5,661 nt of DNA, taken from an uncultured Collinsella sp. (GTDB taxonomy: Bacteria > Actinomycetota > Coriobacteriia > Coriobacteriales > Coriobacteriaceae). The position numbers were made by a program, and so were the translations under genes. A model generated the notes under the pieces. That model saw only the letters and a list, made by a program, of their open reading frames with translations, was not told where the DNA came from and made no database searches. Below, piece by piece: positions 1 to 5,661 of the stretch (its first letter is position 1; every line of letters begins with the position of its first letter). The DNA is taken from contig USOF01000099.1 in NCBI GenBank assembly GCA_900556285.1, positions 1-5,661 of the forward strand, written 5' to 3'.

Positions 1-148
1 GCGATGAGGCGGCAGCGATGGCGGCACGGGCGGTCTCCACGGCCATATGACGCAAGCCGTGCGCCTCGAGCGCGGCAACAATAAGATTGCGGACAGCGGG
101 GTCGTCCTCAACGACCAAGATGAGCGGTTTTACGGCAGAGTTCGGCAC
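1..148 (-). CDS. Response regulator, KdpE/OmpR-like, N-terminal part (cut by window edge)
   Basis: This is the first 49 residues of a response regulator receiver domain, running off the left edge. It starts with GTG at 148-146 and reads MPNSAVKPLILVVEDDPAVR onward. The hydrophobic beta-1 strand (LILVV, residues 9-13) followed by the acidic pocket E14-D15-D16 is the classic receiver start. The phosphoacceptor aspartate, expected near residue 55-60, lies outside the window. A strong AAGGAG site at 161-156 sits 7 bases before the GTG and overlaps the last codons of the kinase gene, whose stop ends at 153. The two genes are therefore very likely translated from one message as a kinase-regulator pair. 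KdpE is the expected partner of a KdpD-type kinase, but the DNA-binding domain that would confirm an OmpR/KdpE type is not visible. Confidence 0.88.
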   Translation of the reverse strand, partial: MPNSAVKPLILVVEDDPAVRNLIVAALEAHGLRHMAVETARAAIAAASS

Positions 149-152
149 AGCG

Positions 153-1778
153 CTACTCCTTATCAAACGAAACGTCGGCGACGGGAAGCTCAATCGTAAA
201 GACCGAGCCGTGCGGGTCCGCCGCGGCAACCTCTATGCTACCGCCATGCGCCAGCGCAATGGAGCGGCAGAGCGAAAGCCCCAGGCCCACACTACGGTGG
301 CTGTCGGCCAGGCCATGGTTGGCGGTATAGAACGACTCGAAGATGCGCTCGCGATCCTCGGGTGCGATGCCTGGACCATCATCGGCCACCGAGCACGCCA
401 CGCGTCCATCGTCGACGCTAATCGAAATCATGATATGCGAGCCTGCGGGCGTATAGGTGATGGCGTTGTTCACCAGATTGACCACCAGCTGCACCATCAG
501 GCGCGCATCGACGTTGACGAGCGCCGGCTCATCGCACGCCACCACCTTAAGGTCGTGCTCGCGCACGGCAGGGTTCACGTGGCGCAGCGCCTCCTCGACG
601 ATATCGTCCATGAGCTCGAGCGTGGTCGACAGGCGCATACCGCCGCCCTCGAGCTTGGTGATGGCGAGCAGGTTCTCGACGGTGGCGTTGAGCCATTGCG
701 CATCCGAGCGAATGGACAAGAGCAGGCCGCGGCGCGTTTGGGCGTCGAGCACGGCGGTGCCGGTCGAGCCCTGGTCGAGCAGCACATCGGCATTACCCGA
801 AATACTGGTGAGCGGCGTGCGCAGGTCGTGCGAGATGGAGCGCAGCAGGTTGGCGCGCAGCTGCTCATTTTTGGCAAGCACCGCCGCCTCCTCGCGGGCC
901 TCCATGGCGCGGGCGCGATCGAGCGCCAGCTCGCCTTCGCTCACGATAGCATCGGCAAGTGTCCGCTCCTCGTGCGTCAGCACGTCGGGCTCGGCAACGA
1001 TAGCCAGCACGCCCACCACCGAGGCGGGGTCGCCCGAGCGCGCGAAGCCGTCGCCTGTGCGAACCGTCAGGTAGATGCCATAAAACGCCGAGCCGCCGAA
1101 CGTAGCATCGAGCGGCGTTCCCACATAGGCGGACGCCGAGAGCCGCGGTGGCATCTGCGGCGCCAGCTCGTGCACCGGCGCGGCATCGCCCACGGCCGTG
1201 TATGTCGCACGCGGCAGCAGGTCATCGCCCTCGGCGTCGGCGCTGTACCACACGACCGGACAGCCCGAAAGACGCGCCAGCTGCGTGGCCATGGCGTGAA
1301 CGATCTGCTGCTCGTCGGCGCAGCGCTGCAACATGCGATTGGTCTCGAGCACCATATGCGTGCGGCGGTCGCTGGCGGCAGCCTGTGCCAAGGCGCGGCG
1401 CAGGGCCAACGCAATCGAGCTCGACACAAGCGAGACCACGAACATGATGAAGAACATGCCGGGATAGCCGCGGTCGATAAGCGACAGCGAGTAGCGCGGG
1501 TCGACAAACAAGAAGTTGTAGAGCGCCACGGCGGCAGCCGAGCTCAGCAAGCAATACAGGCGACTCCAGGTAAAGAATGCGCACAGCTGAACGGCGAACA
1601 CATAGACGATCATGATGCTCGGCGCGAGACCCGGATGGTCGAGCAGCGCGCCCACAATCGTCGCCGCGACCAGCAGCCCCACCGACACGCAGATATCGTA
1701 CAGGGGGCCGCGACGCGTCATCGTAGTGCGCCGCCACCAAAAGTTCTCGGCAATATCACCGTCCGCACGGACGTCCAT
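153..1778 (-). CDS. KdpD-type membrane sensor histidine kinase lacking the N-terminal KdpD domain
   Basis: This is a 541-residue membrane histidine kinase. Four hydrophobic segments at about residues 30-46, 54-70, 74-92 and 107-127 form a compact domain like the DUF4118 membrane region of KdpD; the LYNFLFVDPRYSL stretch (86-98) resembles its third-helix end. A GAF-like region follows (about 145-285), then a short coiled linker (about 285-310). The kinase core is complete: H-box SISHDLRTPLTS with H317, N-box around N434-N438, G1 DDGPGI (466-471), F-box RIFESFY (478-484) and G2 GLGLSLC (498-504). E. coli KdpD is about 890 residues; the missing part is the cytoplasmic N-terminal KdpD/Usp sensor with its Walker motif. 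The ATG at 1778 is preceded by a GAGAGGGG-like site about 10 bases away; M20 is a weaker alternative start. Its regulator follows 4 bases after the stop. Potassium or turgor sensing is inferred from the family and from the Kup neighbour. Confidence 0.9.
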   Translation of the reverse strand: MDVRADGDIAENFWWRRTTMTRRGPLYDICVSVGLLVAATIVGALLDHPGLAPSIMIVYVFAVQLCAFFTWSRLYCLLSSAAAVALYNFLFVDPRYSLSLIDRGYPGMFFIMFVVSLVSSSIALALRRALAQAAASDRRTHMVLETNRMLQRCADEQQIVHAMATQLARLSGCPVVWYSADAEGDDLLPRATYTAVGDAAPVHELAPQMPPRLSASAYVGTPLDATFGGSAFYGIYLTVRTGDGFARSGDPASVVGVLAIVAEPDVLTHEERTLADAIVSEGELALDRARAMEAREEAAVLAKNEQLRANLLRSISHDLRTPLTSISGNADVLLDQGSTGTAVLDAQTRRGLLLSIRSDAQWLNATVENLLAITKLEGGGMRLSTTLELMDDIVEEALRHVNPAVREHDLKVVACDEPALVNVDARLMVQLVVNLVNNAITYTPAGSHIMISISVDDGRVACSVADDGPGIAPEDRERIFESFYTANHGLADSHRSVGLGLSLCRSIALAHGGSIEVAAADPHGSVFTIELPVADVSFDKE

Positions 1779-1798
1779 CAGCGCCCCGCCCCTCTCTC

Positions 1799-1844
1799 AA
1801 AAACAAAAACCACCACAAAGGGACAGGCACCTTTGTGGTGGTTT
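1799..1844 (-). terminator. Intrinsic terminator after the small membrane protein gene
   Basis: On the minus strand a perfect 15-bp stem (arms 1844-1830 and 1821-1807) with an 8-base loop (1829-1822) is followed directly by a T-rich run, TTTTGTTTTT, in 1808-1799. The stem core is CCACCACAAAGG. This fits a rho-independent terminator for the kup-small gene transcript. The T-run ends about 20 bases before the kinase ATG, so the kinase either depends on readthrough or is transcribed from a promoter inside or upstream of the hairpin. The structure could thus be a partial terminator that lowers expression of the regulators relative to the transporter. There is no comparable T-run on the plus-strand side of the hairpin. 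Confidence 0.75.
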
Positions 1845-1858
1845 CCCTTGTGGTGGTT
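1807..1858. repeat. Three-copy arm repeat forming the terminator hairpin
   Basis: The arm sequence occurs three times: inverted at 1807-1821 (AACCACCACAAAGG core), direct at 1830-1844 (CCTTTGTGGTGGTT), and again direct at 1845-1858 (CCCTTGTGGTGGTT), which is one T shorter. The two direct copies are adjacent, so either can pair with the single inverted copy; the outer pairing has one bulge. Both pairings end next to the same T-run on the minus strand, so this looks like a duplicated arm rather than an on/off switch. Confidence 0.7.
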
Positions 1859-1889
1859 CCAAGTGTATAGCCTTTGCAACCTGCGGTCG

Positions 1890-2084
1890 CTAGACAAACA
1901 GCACGTGCGCGAGCAGGGCACACACGCACACCGCTCCAAATACCAGTGCCACGATCGAAATTACGCGATCGGCCATATCCATGTTGGCACGATTCGTAAA
2001 GAACCGATCTTCGGCGGCGTCGACGCGCGCCTCACGCACCATTTCGACCACCGCCTCACGGCCATCGAGCGCCTTTGTATCCAT
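1890..2084 (-). CDS. Small single-helix membrane protein between kup and the kinase
   Basis: This encodes a 64-residue protein of unknown family. The N-terminal half (about 1-40) is charged and probably helical (residues such as REAVVEMVREARVDAAEDRF). A hydrophobic helix fills about residues 41-63 (ADRVISIVALVFGAVCVCAL onward) and runs almost to the C-terminus, so the protein looks tail-anchored with its charged part in the cytoplasm. The start at 2084 is chosen because GGGGAGG lies 5 bases before that ATG. An in-frame ATG at 2114 (a TTG at 2117 is also in frame) would add 10 or 11 residues but has only a weak GGAG about 10 bases away. The gene lies 60 bases after the kup stop on the same strand and is followed by a terminator, which suggests it is the last gene of the kup transcript. 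A role as a small regulatory or accessory subunit of the transporter is conjecture from position and shape alone. Confidence 0.72.
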   Translation of the reverse strand: MDTKALDGREAVVEMVREARVDAAEDRFFTNRANMDMADRVISIVALVFGAVCVCALLAHVLFV

Positions 2085-2144
2085 GTTTACCTCCCCGGCC
2101 TCATGCTTATCCATCAAAAACCAACTCCGTGTAGCCGCCGACGT

Positions 2145-4172
2145 CTACGGCCGCTCGTTGGGGGCCAGGCGCTGCATCTTGTTCACGGCCTTGAACTTGG
2201 TGAACAGCGGCACGTACTCAAAGCTCACGTTGGAGTTCTCCAGGCCGTACCAACGCGCAGGCGTGCCGGCGGCGCGGCGGATGATGTACTTGAGCGTGAT
2301 GGCCGTACGCTCGCTCGGCTCCACATCGCTTTCGGGCGCCAGAAGCTTACGGATCAGGACGAACTTGAACGTGCCGATGTTACCCGGATCCTTGTAGACC
2401 GAGTAGTCATGCGTCTGCGGCGGCAGCTCGCCGGTGGCAGCCAGGTCCTGAACGACCTGACGCAGGTAGGCATTGACGCGCTGGTTGATCTTGTAGCCCA
2501 GGTACAGATGCACGCGGAACACGTAATCGGTGCCGAACGTCTCGACCGAATAGGCAAAGGTGTGCGGTTCGTCCATGGTCTCGACATTCACAAACCACCA
2601 GGCGCGGGCGCGCTTGGGATGCTTGTCCAAGATCGAATAGACGATATCGCGGTCGATGTAGTCGGTATGGGTGTCCTTGGTCAGGTACACGACGTTGTCG
2701 CTCATGCGCTCGTAACGGTCGTCGTCGCGCAGGCGCTTGAGCTGCGGCAGGTAGCTGCGCAGCGGCAGCAGCGTAAACTGGCGCTGCTCAACAGCCGTAC
2801 CGTTGTACCAGCACACCATGATGCCCATGATGAGCGCGGCCATGAGGATGGTGAAGTAGCCGCCGTGGAAGAACTTGGTAAGTGAGCTCACGAAGAAGAA
2901 GCCTTCGAGCAAAAGGAAGAAGGCCGCGAAGATCCACGGAGCAACCTTGAGCTTGCGCTCCTCGTGCAGGTAGAAGAAGAGCAGCAGCGTGGTGCACATC
3001 ATAGTCAGCGTAATGGCAAGGCCGTAGGCGGCTTCCATATGCGCCGAGTTCTGGAACAGCAGCACCACGATGACGCAGCCGACAAGCATGACGTTGTTGA
3101 CCATGGGGATGTAGAGCTGGCCCTTGGTCTCGGCAGGGTAGAAGACCTGCATGTGCGGCATGAGGTCCAGACGGCTGGCCTCGGACACCAGCGAGAATGC
3201 GCCGGTGATGAGCGCCTGCGAGGCAATGATGGCCGCGACGGTGGAAAGGCCGACGGCAAACGGGCGCAGGCCCGGGGCGAGCATCTGGTAGAACGGGTTG
3301 AGGTCGGCAATGCCCATGAGCTCGGGGTTGGCAGCGTTGTTCATAAGCCAAGCGCCCTGGCCCATATAGGAAAGCAGCAGGCAGCACTTAACGAACGGCC
3401 AGGTAGCGTAGATGTTGCCGCGGCCGACGTGGCCCATGTCGGAGTAGAGCGCCTCGGCACCGGTGGTGGCGAGGAAGCAGCTGCCCAGAATCATGATGCC
3501 CGCGTGGTTGTTGGGGCTCAGCAAAAAGGCGATGCCGCGCACCGGGTTGAGGCACAGCAGCACGGCGGGGTGCTGGAAGACAAAGAACAGACCCGTGCCG
3601 CCCAGGAACAGGAACCACAGCGTCATGATGGGGCCAAAGGCGTGACCGATCTTGGCCGTACCGATGCGCTGTACCAAGAAGAGCACGATGATGATGGCGA
3701 GCGTAATGGCGACGACGCGGCCTTGGTCATCGCCCAGCACGGCATGGACCGCCGGGATGGTGCGCAGGCCCTCGATGGCCGTGGTAACGGTAACGGCCGG
3801 CGTGAGGATGCCGTCGGCGAGCAGCGCGGCGCCACCTAGCATGGCGGGGATGATAAGCCACTTGCCACAGCGCTTGACCAGACTGTACAGGGCAAAGATA
3901 CCGCCCTCGCCATGGTTATCGGCGCGCAGCGAGATGAGCACATACTTGATGGTGGTCAGCAACGTGACCGTCCACACGACAAGGGAGAGCGCGCCGAGCA
4001 CGAACTCCTCCGTGACGCTTCCGATGCCGCCGTTGCCGGCAACGAGCGCCTTGGTTACATACATAGGGCTGGTGCCGATATCGCCGTACACCACGCCCAG
4101 CGTGACGAGCATCGCCGAGATGCTCACAGGAATCGCAGCGTGCGAAGCTGCCTCCTTGGCCTTTTGTTCCAT
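2145..4172 (-). CDS. kup: Kup-family potassium uptake transporter
   Basis: This 675-residue membrane protein belongs to the KUP/HAK/KT family, which takes up K+ by proton symport. Family signatures are clear: GVVYGDIGTSP (26-36), ADNHGEGG (84-91), GGAALLADGILTPA (113-126), TGAEALYSDMGH (237-248), IASQALITGAFSL (316-328) and AAYGLAIT (381-388). About twelve hydrophobic segments lie between residues 14 and 456, followed by a cytoplasmic tail of about 215 residues, as is usual for the family (E. coli Kup is 622 residues). The start is the ATG at 4172, with GGGAGG about 10 bases upstream; an in-frame TTG at 4190 overlaps that ribosome site and is unlikely. The reading frame is intact. A good -10 box lies just upstream, giving a short leader. 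The downstream small membrane protein gene, 60 bases away, is probably co-transcribed, and the KdpD-type kinase beyond it suggests a common potassium theme. Confidence 0.96.
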   Translation of the reverse strand: MEQKAKEAASHAAIPVSISAMLVTLGVVYGDIGTSPMYVTKALVAGNGGIGSVTEEFVLGALSLVVWTVTLLTTIKYVLISLRADNHGEGGIFALYSLVKRCGKWLIIPAMLGGAALLADGILTPAVTVTTAIEGLRTIPAVHAVLGDDQGRVVAITLAIIIVLFLVQRIGTAKIGHAFGPIMTLWFLFLGGTGLFFVFQHPAVLLCLNPVRGIAFLLSPNNHAGIMILGSCFLATTGAEALYSDMGHVGRGNIYATWPFVKCCLLLSYMGQGAWLMNNAANPELMGIADLNPFYQMLAPGLRPFAVGLSTVAAIIASQALITGAFSLVSEASRLDLMPHMQVFYPAETKGQLYIPMVNNVMLVGCVIVVLLFQNSAHMEAAYGLAITLTMMCTTLLLFFYLHEERKLKVAPWIFAAFFLLLEGFFFVSSLTKFFHGGYFTILMAALIMGIMVCWYNGTAVEQRQFTLLPLRSYLPQLKRLRDDDRYERMSDNVVYLTKDTHTDYIDRDIVYSILDKHPKRARAWWFVNVETMDEPHTFAYSVETFGTDYVFRVHLYLGYKINQRVNAYLRQVVQDLAATGELPPQTHDYSVYKDPGNIGTFKFVLIRKLLAPESDVEPSERTAITLKYIIRRAAGTPARWYGLENSNVSFEYVPLFTKFKAVNKMQRLAPNERP

Positions 4173-4207
4173 AAGCCGGTTTCCTCCCAACTTTAATGTT
4201 CGAAGGA

Positions 4208-4236
4208 ATTATAGGTAATCGGCCCATGTTTGAATG
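4208..4236 (-). promoter_or_regulatory. Candidate promoter of kup
   Basis: On the minus strand a perfect TATAAT lies at 4213-4208. With a 17-base spacer the -35 position (4236-4231) reads CATTCA, a poor match to TTGACA, so the site may need an activator or be a chance match in AT-rich DNA. Transcription would begin near 4200, giving a leader of about 30 bases before the ATG at 4172. That is too short for a riboswitch. The rest of the gap (4214-4298) is AT-richer than the genes and shows no other clear element. Confidence 0.4.
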
Positions 4237-4298
4237 GCACTGTTTTCCCAGCTAGATAAACATTTATACGGCCTTTAAGCCACCTCGGCGATATGGAA

Positions 4299-4327
4299 TG
4301 TGACAAAGGGACTGTCTCTTTGTCGCA
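4299..4327. repeat. Intergenic hairpin after the nitroreductase gene
   Basis: A 13-bp inverted repeat with two G-T wobble pairs (arms 4299-4311 and 4315-4327) closes on a three-base CTG loop. The arms read TGTGACAAAGGGA and TCTCTTTGTCGCA. It starts 4 bases after the stop codon of the minus-strand nitroreductase gene. No T-run follows on either strand, so it is not a textbook intrinsic terminator, though it could protect the 3' end of the message or terminate weakly. It shares the core ACAAAGGGAC with the hairpin at 1807-1844, at the same place in the left arm. Confidence 0.6.
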
Positions 4328-4331
4328 TCCG

Positions 4332-5201
4332 TCATTTTCCGAGCCAATTTTTGAACCACCACTCCATGGAGCGGCTCATCTCGGCCATAAAGGGACTCGT
4401 GTGCTTGCGGGTATAGATGTCCACGACGCGCTCCCCCACCACGCGGGCATGCGGACGGAACATCGCGTCCATCTCGGCTACCTGCGCGTCCATAGTCGCA
4501 GCATCGGCGCGGCAGTAGCGCTCCTCGTGCACCAGGTTCACCACGGGATGCGCAATGGCCGGACGCTCCTTACGGGGCGTGCCGATGATGAGCATCGACA
4601 GCGGCATGGTATACGGAGGCAGATCGAGCAGCTCGGCCACTTCCTCGGCATTCTCGACGATATCACCGATGTAGCAGCTCCCCAGGCCCAGGGCCTCGGC
4701 GGCGACCACGGCGTTTTGCGCAGCGATCACGGCGTCCTGGGCCGCGATGGCAAAGTCACCCAAACCCGGTGCACGGCGGGGCGCCTTGCCCGTGCGCTCT
4801 ACAAACTCGGGCTCAAAGCAGCCCACGTGCTCAAACAGATCGATCCACTTGGCATAGTCGACCACAAATATAAGTGCCCAGGGCGCCTTGGCGATCATGG
4901 GCTGGTGGTCGCACAGGTCGGCCAGACGATCCAGCGTAGCCTGCTCGCGAATGCTCACGATGGAATACATCATCATGGCGCCCGCCGACGGCGCGCGACT
5001 CGCCGCATGCAAAATTGCCGCCCGCTGCTCGTCGGTCACCGCCACGGGACGGTCGTCGTCATCACGCGCGAAGGCACGCGTGGAGGAACGGTGCTCCAAC
5101 GTGTCCAGCACCGCATTGCCCGTCATCTCGACCGGATAGCCGCCCGCGTCCATGCCAGCGTCCACGTCACCCGCACTCGTCATACAAGCCCGTTCGTTCA
5201 T
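4332..5201 (-). CDS. Nitroreductase-family FMN-dependent oxidoreductase
   Basis: This 289-residue protein resembles the nitroreductase superfamily, whose members bind FMN and reduce nitro groups, quinones or flavins with NAD(P)H, usually as dimers. Visible family marks are HRSSTRAF (37-44, flavin phosphate contact), RAPSAGAMMMYSIV (69-82), the helix with AAQDAVIAAQNAVVAAEALG (153-172), GLGSCYIGDI (172-181) and MLIIGTP (203-209). The ATG at 5201 has GAGGA about 7 bases upstream. It gives a leader of some 28 residues before the first family helix; M17 and M26 are possible later starts that would match a usual family N-terminus more closely. About 60 residues beyond the last core strand form a C-terminal extension, as in longer nitroreductases such as the NfsA-like ones. 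The physiological substrate cannot be read from the sequence. The gene is upstream of kup on the same strand but is separated by a hairpin and a promoter-like site, so it is probably its own unit. Confidence 0.88.
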   Translation of the reverse strand: MNERACMTSAGDVDAGMDAGGYPVEMTGNAVLDTLEHRSSTRAFARDDDDRPVAVTDEQRAAILHAASRAPSAGAMMMYSIVSIREQATLDRLADLCDHQPMIAKAPWALIFVVDYAKWIDLFEHVGCFEPEFVERTGKAPRRAPGLGDFAIAAQDAVIAAQNAVVAAEALGLGSCYIGDIVENAEEVAELLDLPPYTMPLSMLIIGTPRKERPAIAHPVVNLVHEERYCRADAATMDAQVAEMDAMFRPHARVVGERVVDIYTRKHTSPFMAEMSRSMEWWFKNWLGK

Positions 5202-5414
5202 CGCCTCATCCTCGCCAATTCTTTAAGAAGCCTTTACGTTTCCGTGTAATTCCCGTCCATTATCGCGCAGGTCGCCACTACATTGCGCCACACCGTCACA
5301 CGTGCGCGTTAATATGGCTGGTTGTTGTGCGCAGACACCAATTGCAGCGCATATCTTGGTAACAATCGGGTAAACCCCCGCTTTCGTACGTTTTAGTTTG
5401 TGAGGAGTCTCAGC
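5202..5414. promoter_or_regulatory. Divergent intergenic region between the nitroreductase and a membrane protein gene
   Basis: This 213-base stretch separates two divergent genes and should hold both promoters. For the nitroreductase a minus-strand GATAAT at 5264-5259 is a possible -10 box, without a convincing -35. For the plus-strand gene a TAATAT at 5310-5315 is AT-rich and suitably placed, but again no good -35 lies 16-18 bases upstream. A CACGTG palindrome at 5298-5303 is short enough to be chance. No tRNA or strong hairpin is seen. The plus-strand ribosome site GAGGAG is at 5402-5407. Confidence 0.35.
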
Positions 5415-5661
5415 ATGTTCGCTGCCGCCATCTCGCTCGTCGGTCTTGCGGCGACCGTCTACCTTGTCTTGCGCGAGGCCAAGGCCATTCGCGCTCAGTC
5501 GGGCACCGTTGCCAAGGGCGCCTTCGCCTGGAGCGTCGCCTTTGGCCTGTTCCAGCTCTTTTTGACCGTCTGGGGCGCTATTGGCCTCGTCGCGCAGAAC
5601 GAGCCGCTCGCCTTCGTGATGCTCATCCTGACCAACGCCATCCTCACCGGCTGCGCTTGGG
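5415..5661 (+). CDS. Membrane protein of unknown function, N-terminal part (cut by window edge)
   Basis: An open frame begins with ATG at 5415, 7 bases after a strong GAGGAG site, and runs through the right edge, giving 82 residues. It starts MFAAAISLVGLAATVYLVLR. Three hydrophobic segments are visible at about residues 2-18, 34-58 and 63-80. The first is followed by basic residues (R20, K23, R26), so the positive-inside rule puts that loop in the cytoplasm and the N-terminus outside; this could also be an uncleaved signal anchor. The codon use (GCC, CTC, GTC rich) is like that of the neighbouring genes, which supports a real gene. It is divergent from the nitroreductase. I do not recognise a family, and the rest of the protein lies outside the window. 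Confidence 0.75.
   Translation, partial: MFAAAISLVGLAATVYLVLREAKAIRAQSGTVAKGAFAWSVAFGLFQLFLTVWGAIGLVAQNEPLAFVMLILTNAILTGCAW

Noticed and set aside
87..2885. A plus-strand open frame of 932 codons opposite the kinase, small gene and kup
   Set aside because: It runs antisense across three well-supported genes, their gaps and a terminator. Its product is rich in Arg, His, Gln and Ala with no recognisable domain, as expected of the opposite strand of GC-rich genes. No good ribosome site was seen.
2964..3839. A plus-strand open frame of 291 codons opposite kup
   Set aside because: It lies wholly antisense to a transporter with clear family motifs, and its low-complexity, charged translation shows no domain.
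2145..4190. The longer kup frame starting with TTG at 4190
   Set aside because: The TTG overlaps the GGGAGG ribosome site that serves the ATG at 4172, so it cannot use that site itself.
4173..4298. A possible c-di-AMP (ydaO-type) or other riboswitch in front of kup
   Set aside because: Such riboswitches do precede potassium transporter genes in some bacteria, but the leader after the likely -10 box is only about 30 bases and no multi-helix structure was seen.
4350..4366. A further copy of the CCACCAC arm sequence near the end of the nitroreductase gene
   Set aside because: The match (GAACCACCACTCC) is short, lies in coding sequence for the tryptophan-rich C-terminus, and has no inverted partner nearby.
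4293..5249. A plus-strand open frame of 318 codons opposite the nitroreductase
   Set aside because: It is antisense to a clear flavoprotein and its translation is His/Arg-rich without any family feature.

Overview
The window is GC-rich, densely coded DNA with good Shine-Dalgarno sites (GGAGG type) and a few non-ATG starts. Protein character and codon use suggest a high-GC anaerobic actinobacterium of the Coriobacteriia, such as Collinsella. This placement is an impression from the sequence, not the result of a search.

Layout: five genes lie on the minus strand and one on the plus strand. Reading the minus strand in its direction of transcription (right to left), the genes are as follows. First is a nitroreductase-family flavoprotein (5201-4332), followed by a short hairpin repeat. 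Next is a Kup-family potassium uptake transporter (4172-2145), then a 64-residue protein with one membrane helix (2084-1890), then a strong hairpin with a T-tract that looks like an intrinsic terminator (1844-1799). Last come a KdpD-type sensor histidine kinase (1778-153) and the start of its response regulator (148 to the left edge). At the right edge a divergent plus-strand gene for a membrane protein begins at 5415 and is cut off.

How the genes fit together: the transporter, the small membrane protein and the two-component system form a plausible potassium homeostasis locus. The kinase has the KdpD-like four-helix membrane domain, a GAF-like region and a full kinase core, but it lacks the large N-terminal KdpD sensor domain. 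No kdpFABC pump genes are in the window; the transporter beside the kinase is Kup. It is tempting to infer that the kinase and regulator control kup, but only gene order supports this. The nitroreductase and the right-edge membrane gene show no evident link to potassium.

The most notable non-coding structures are two hairpins, one after the small gene and one after the nitroreductase. They share the ten-base core ACAAAGGGAC at the same place in their left arms, so they may belong to a dispersed repeat family. The first carries an extra copy of its arm. No tRNA, rRNA, CRISPR array, insertion sequence or clear riboswitch was seen, and nothing here is convincingly a new defence or mobile system.
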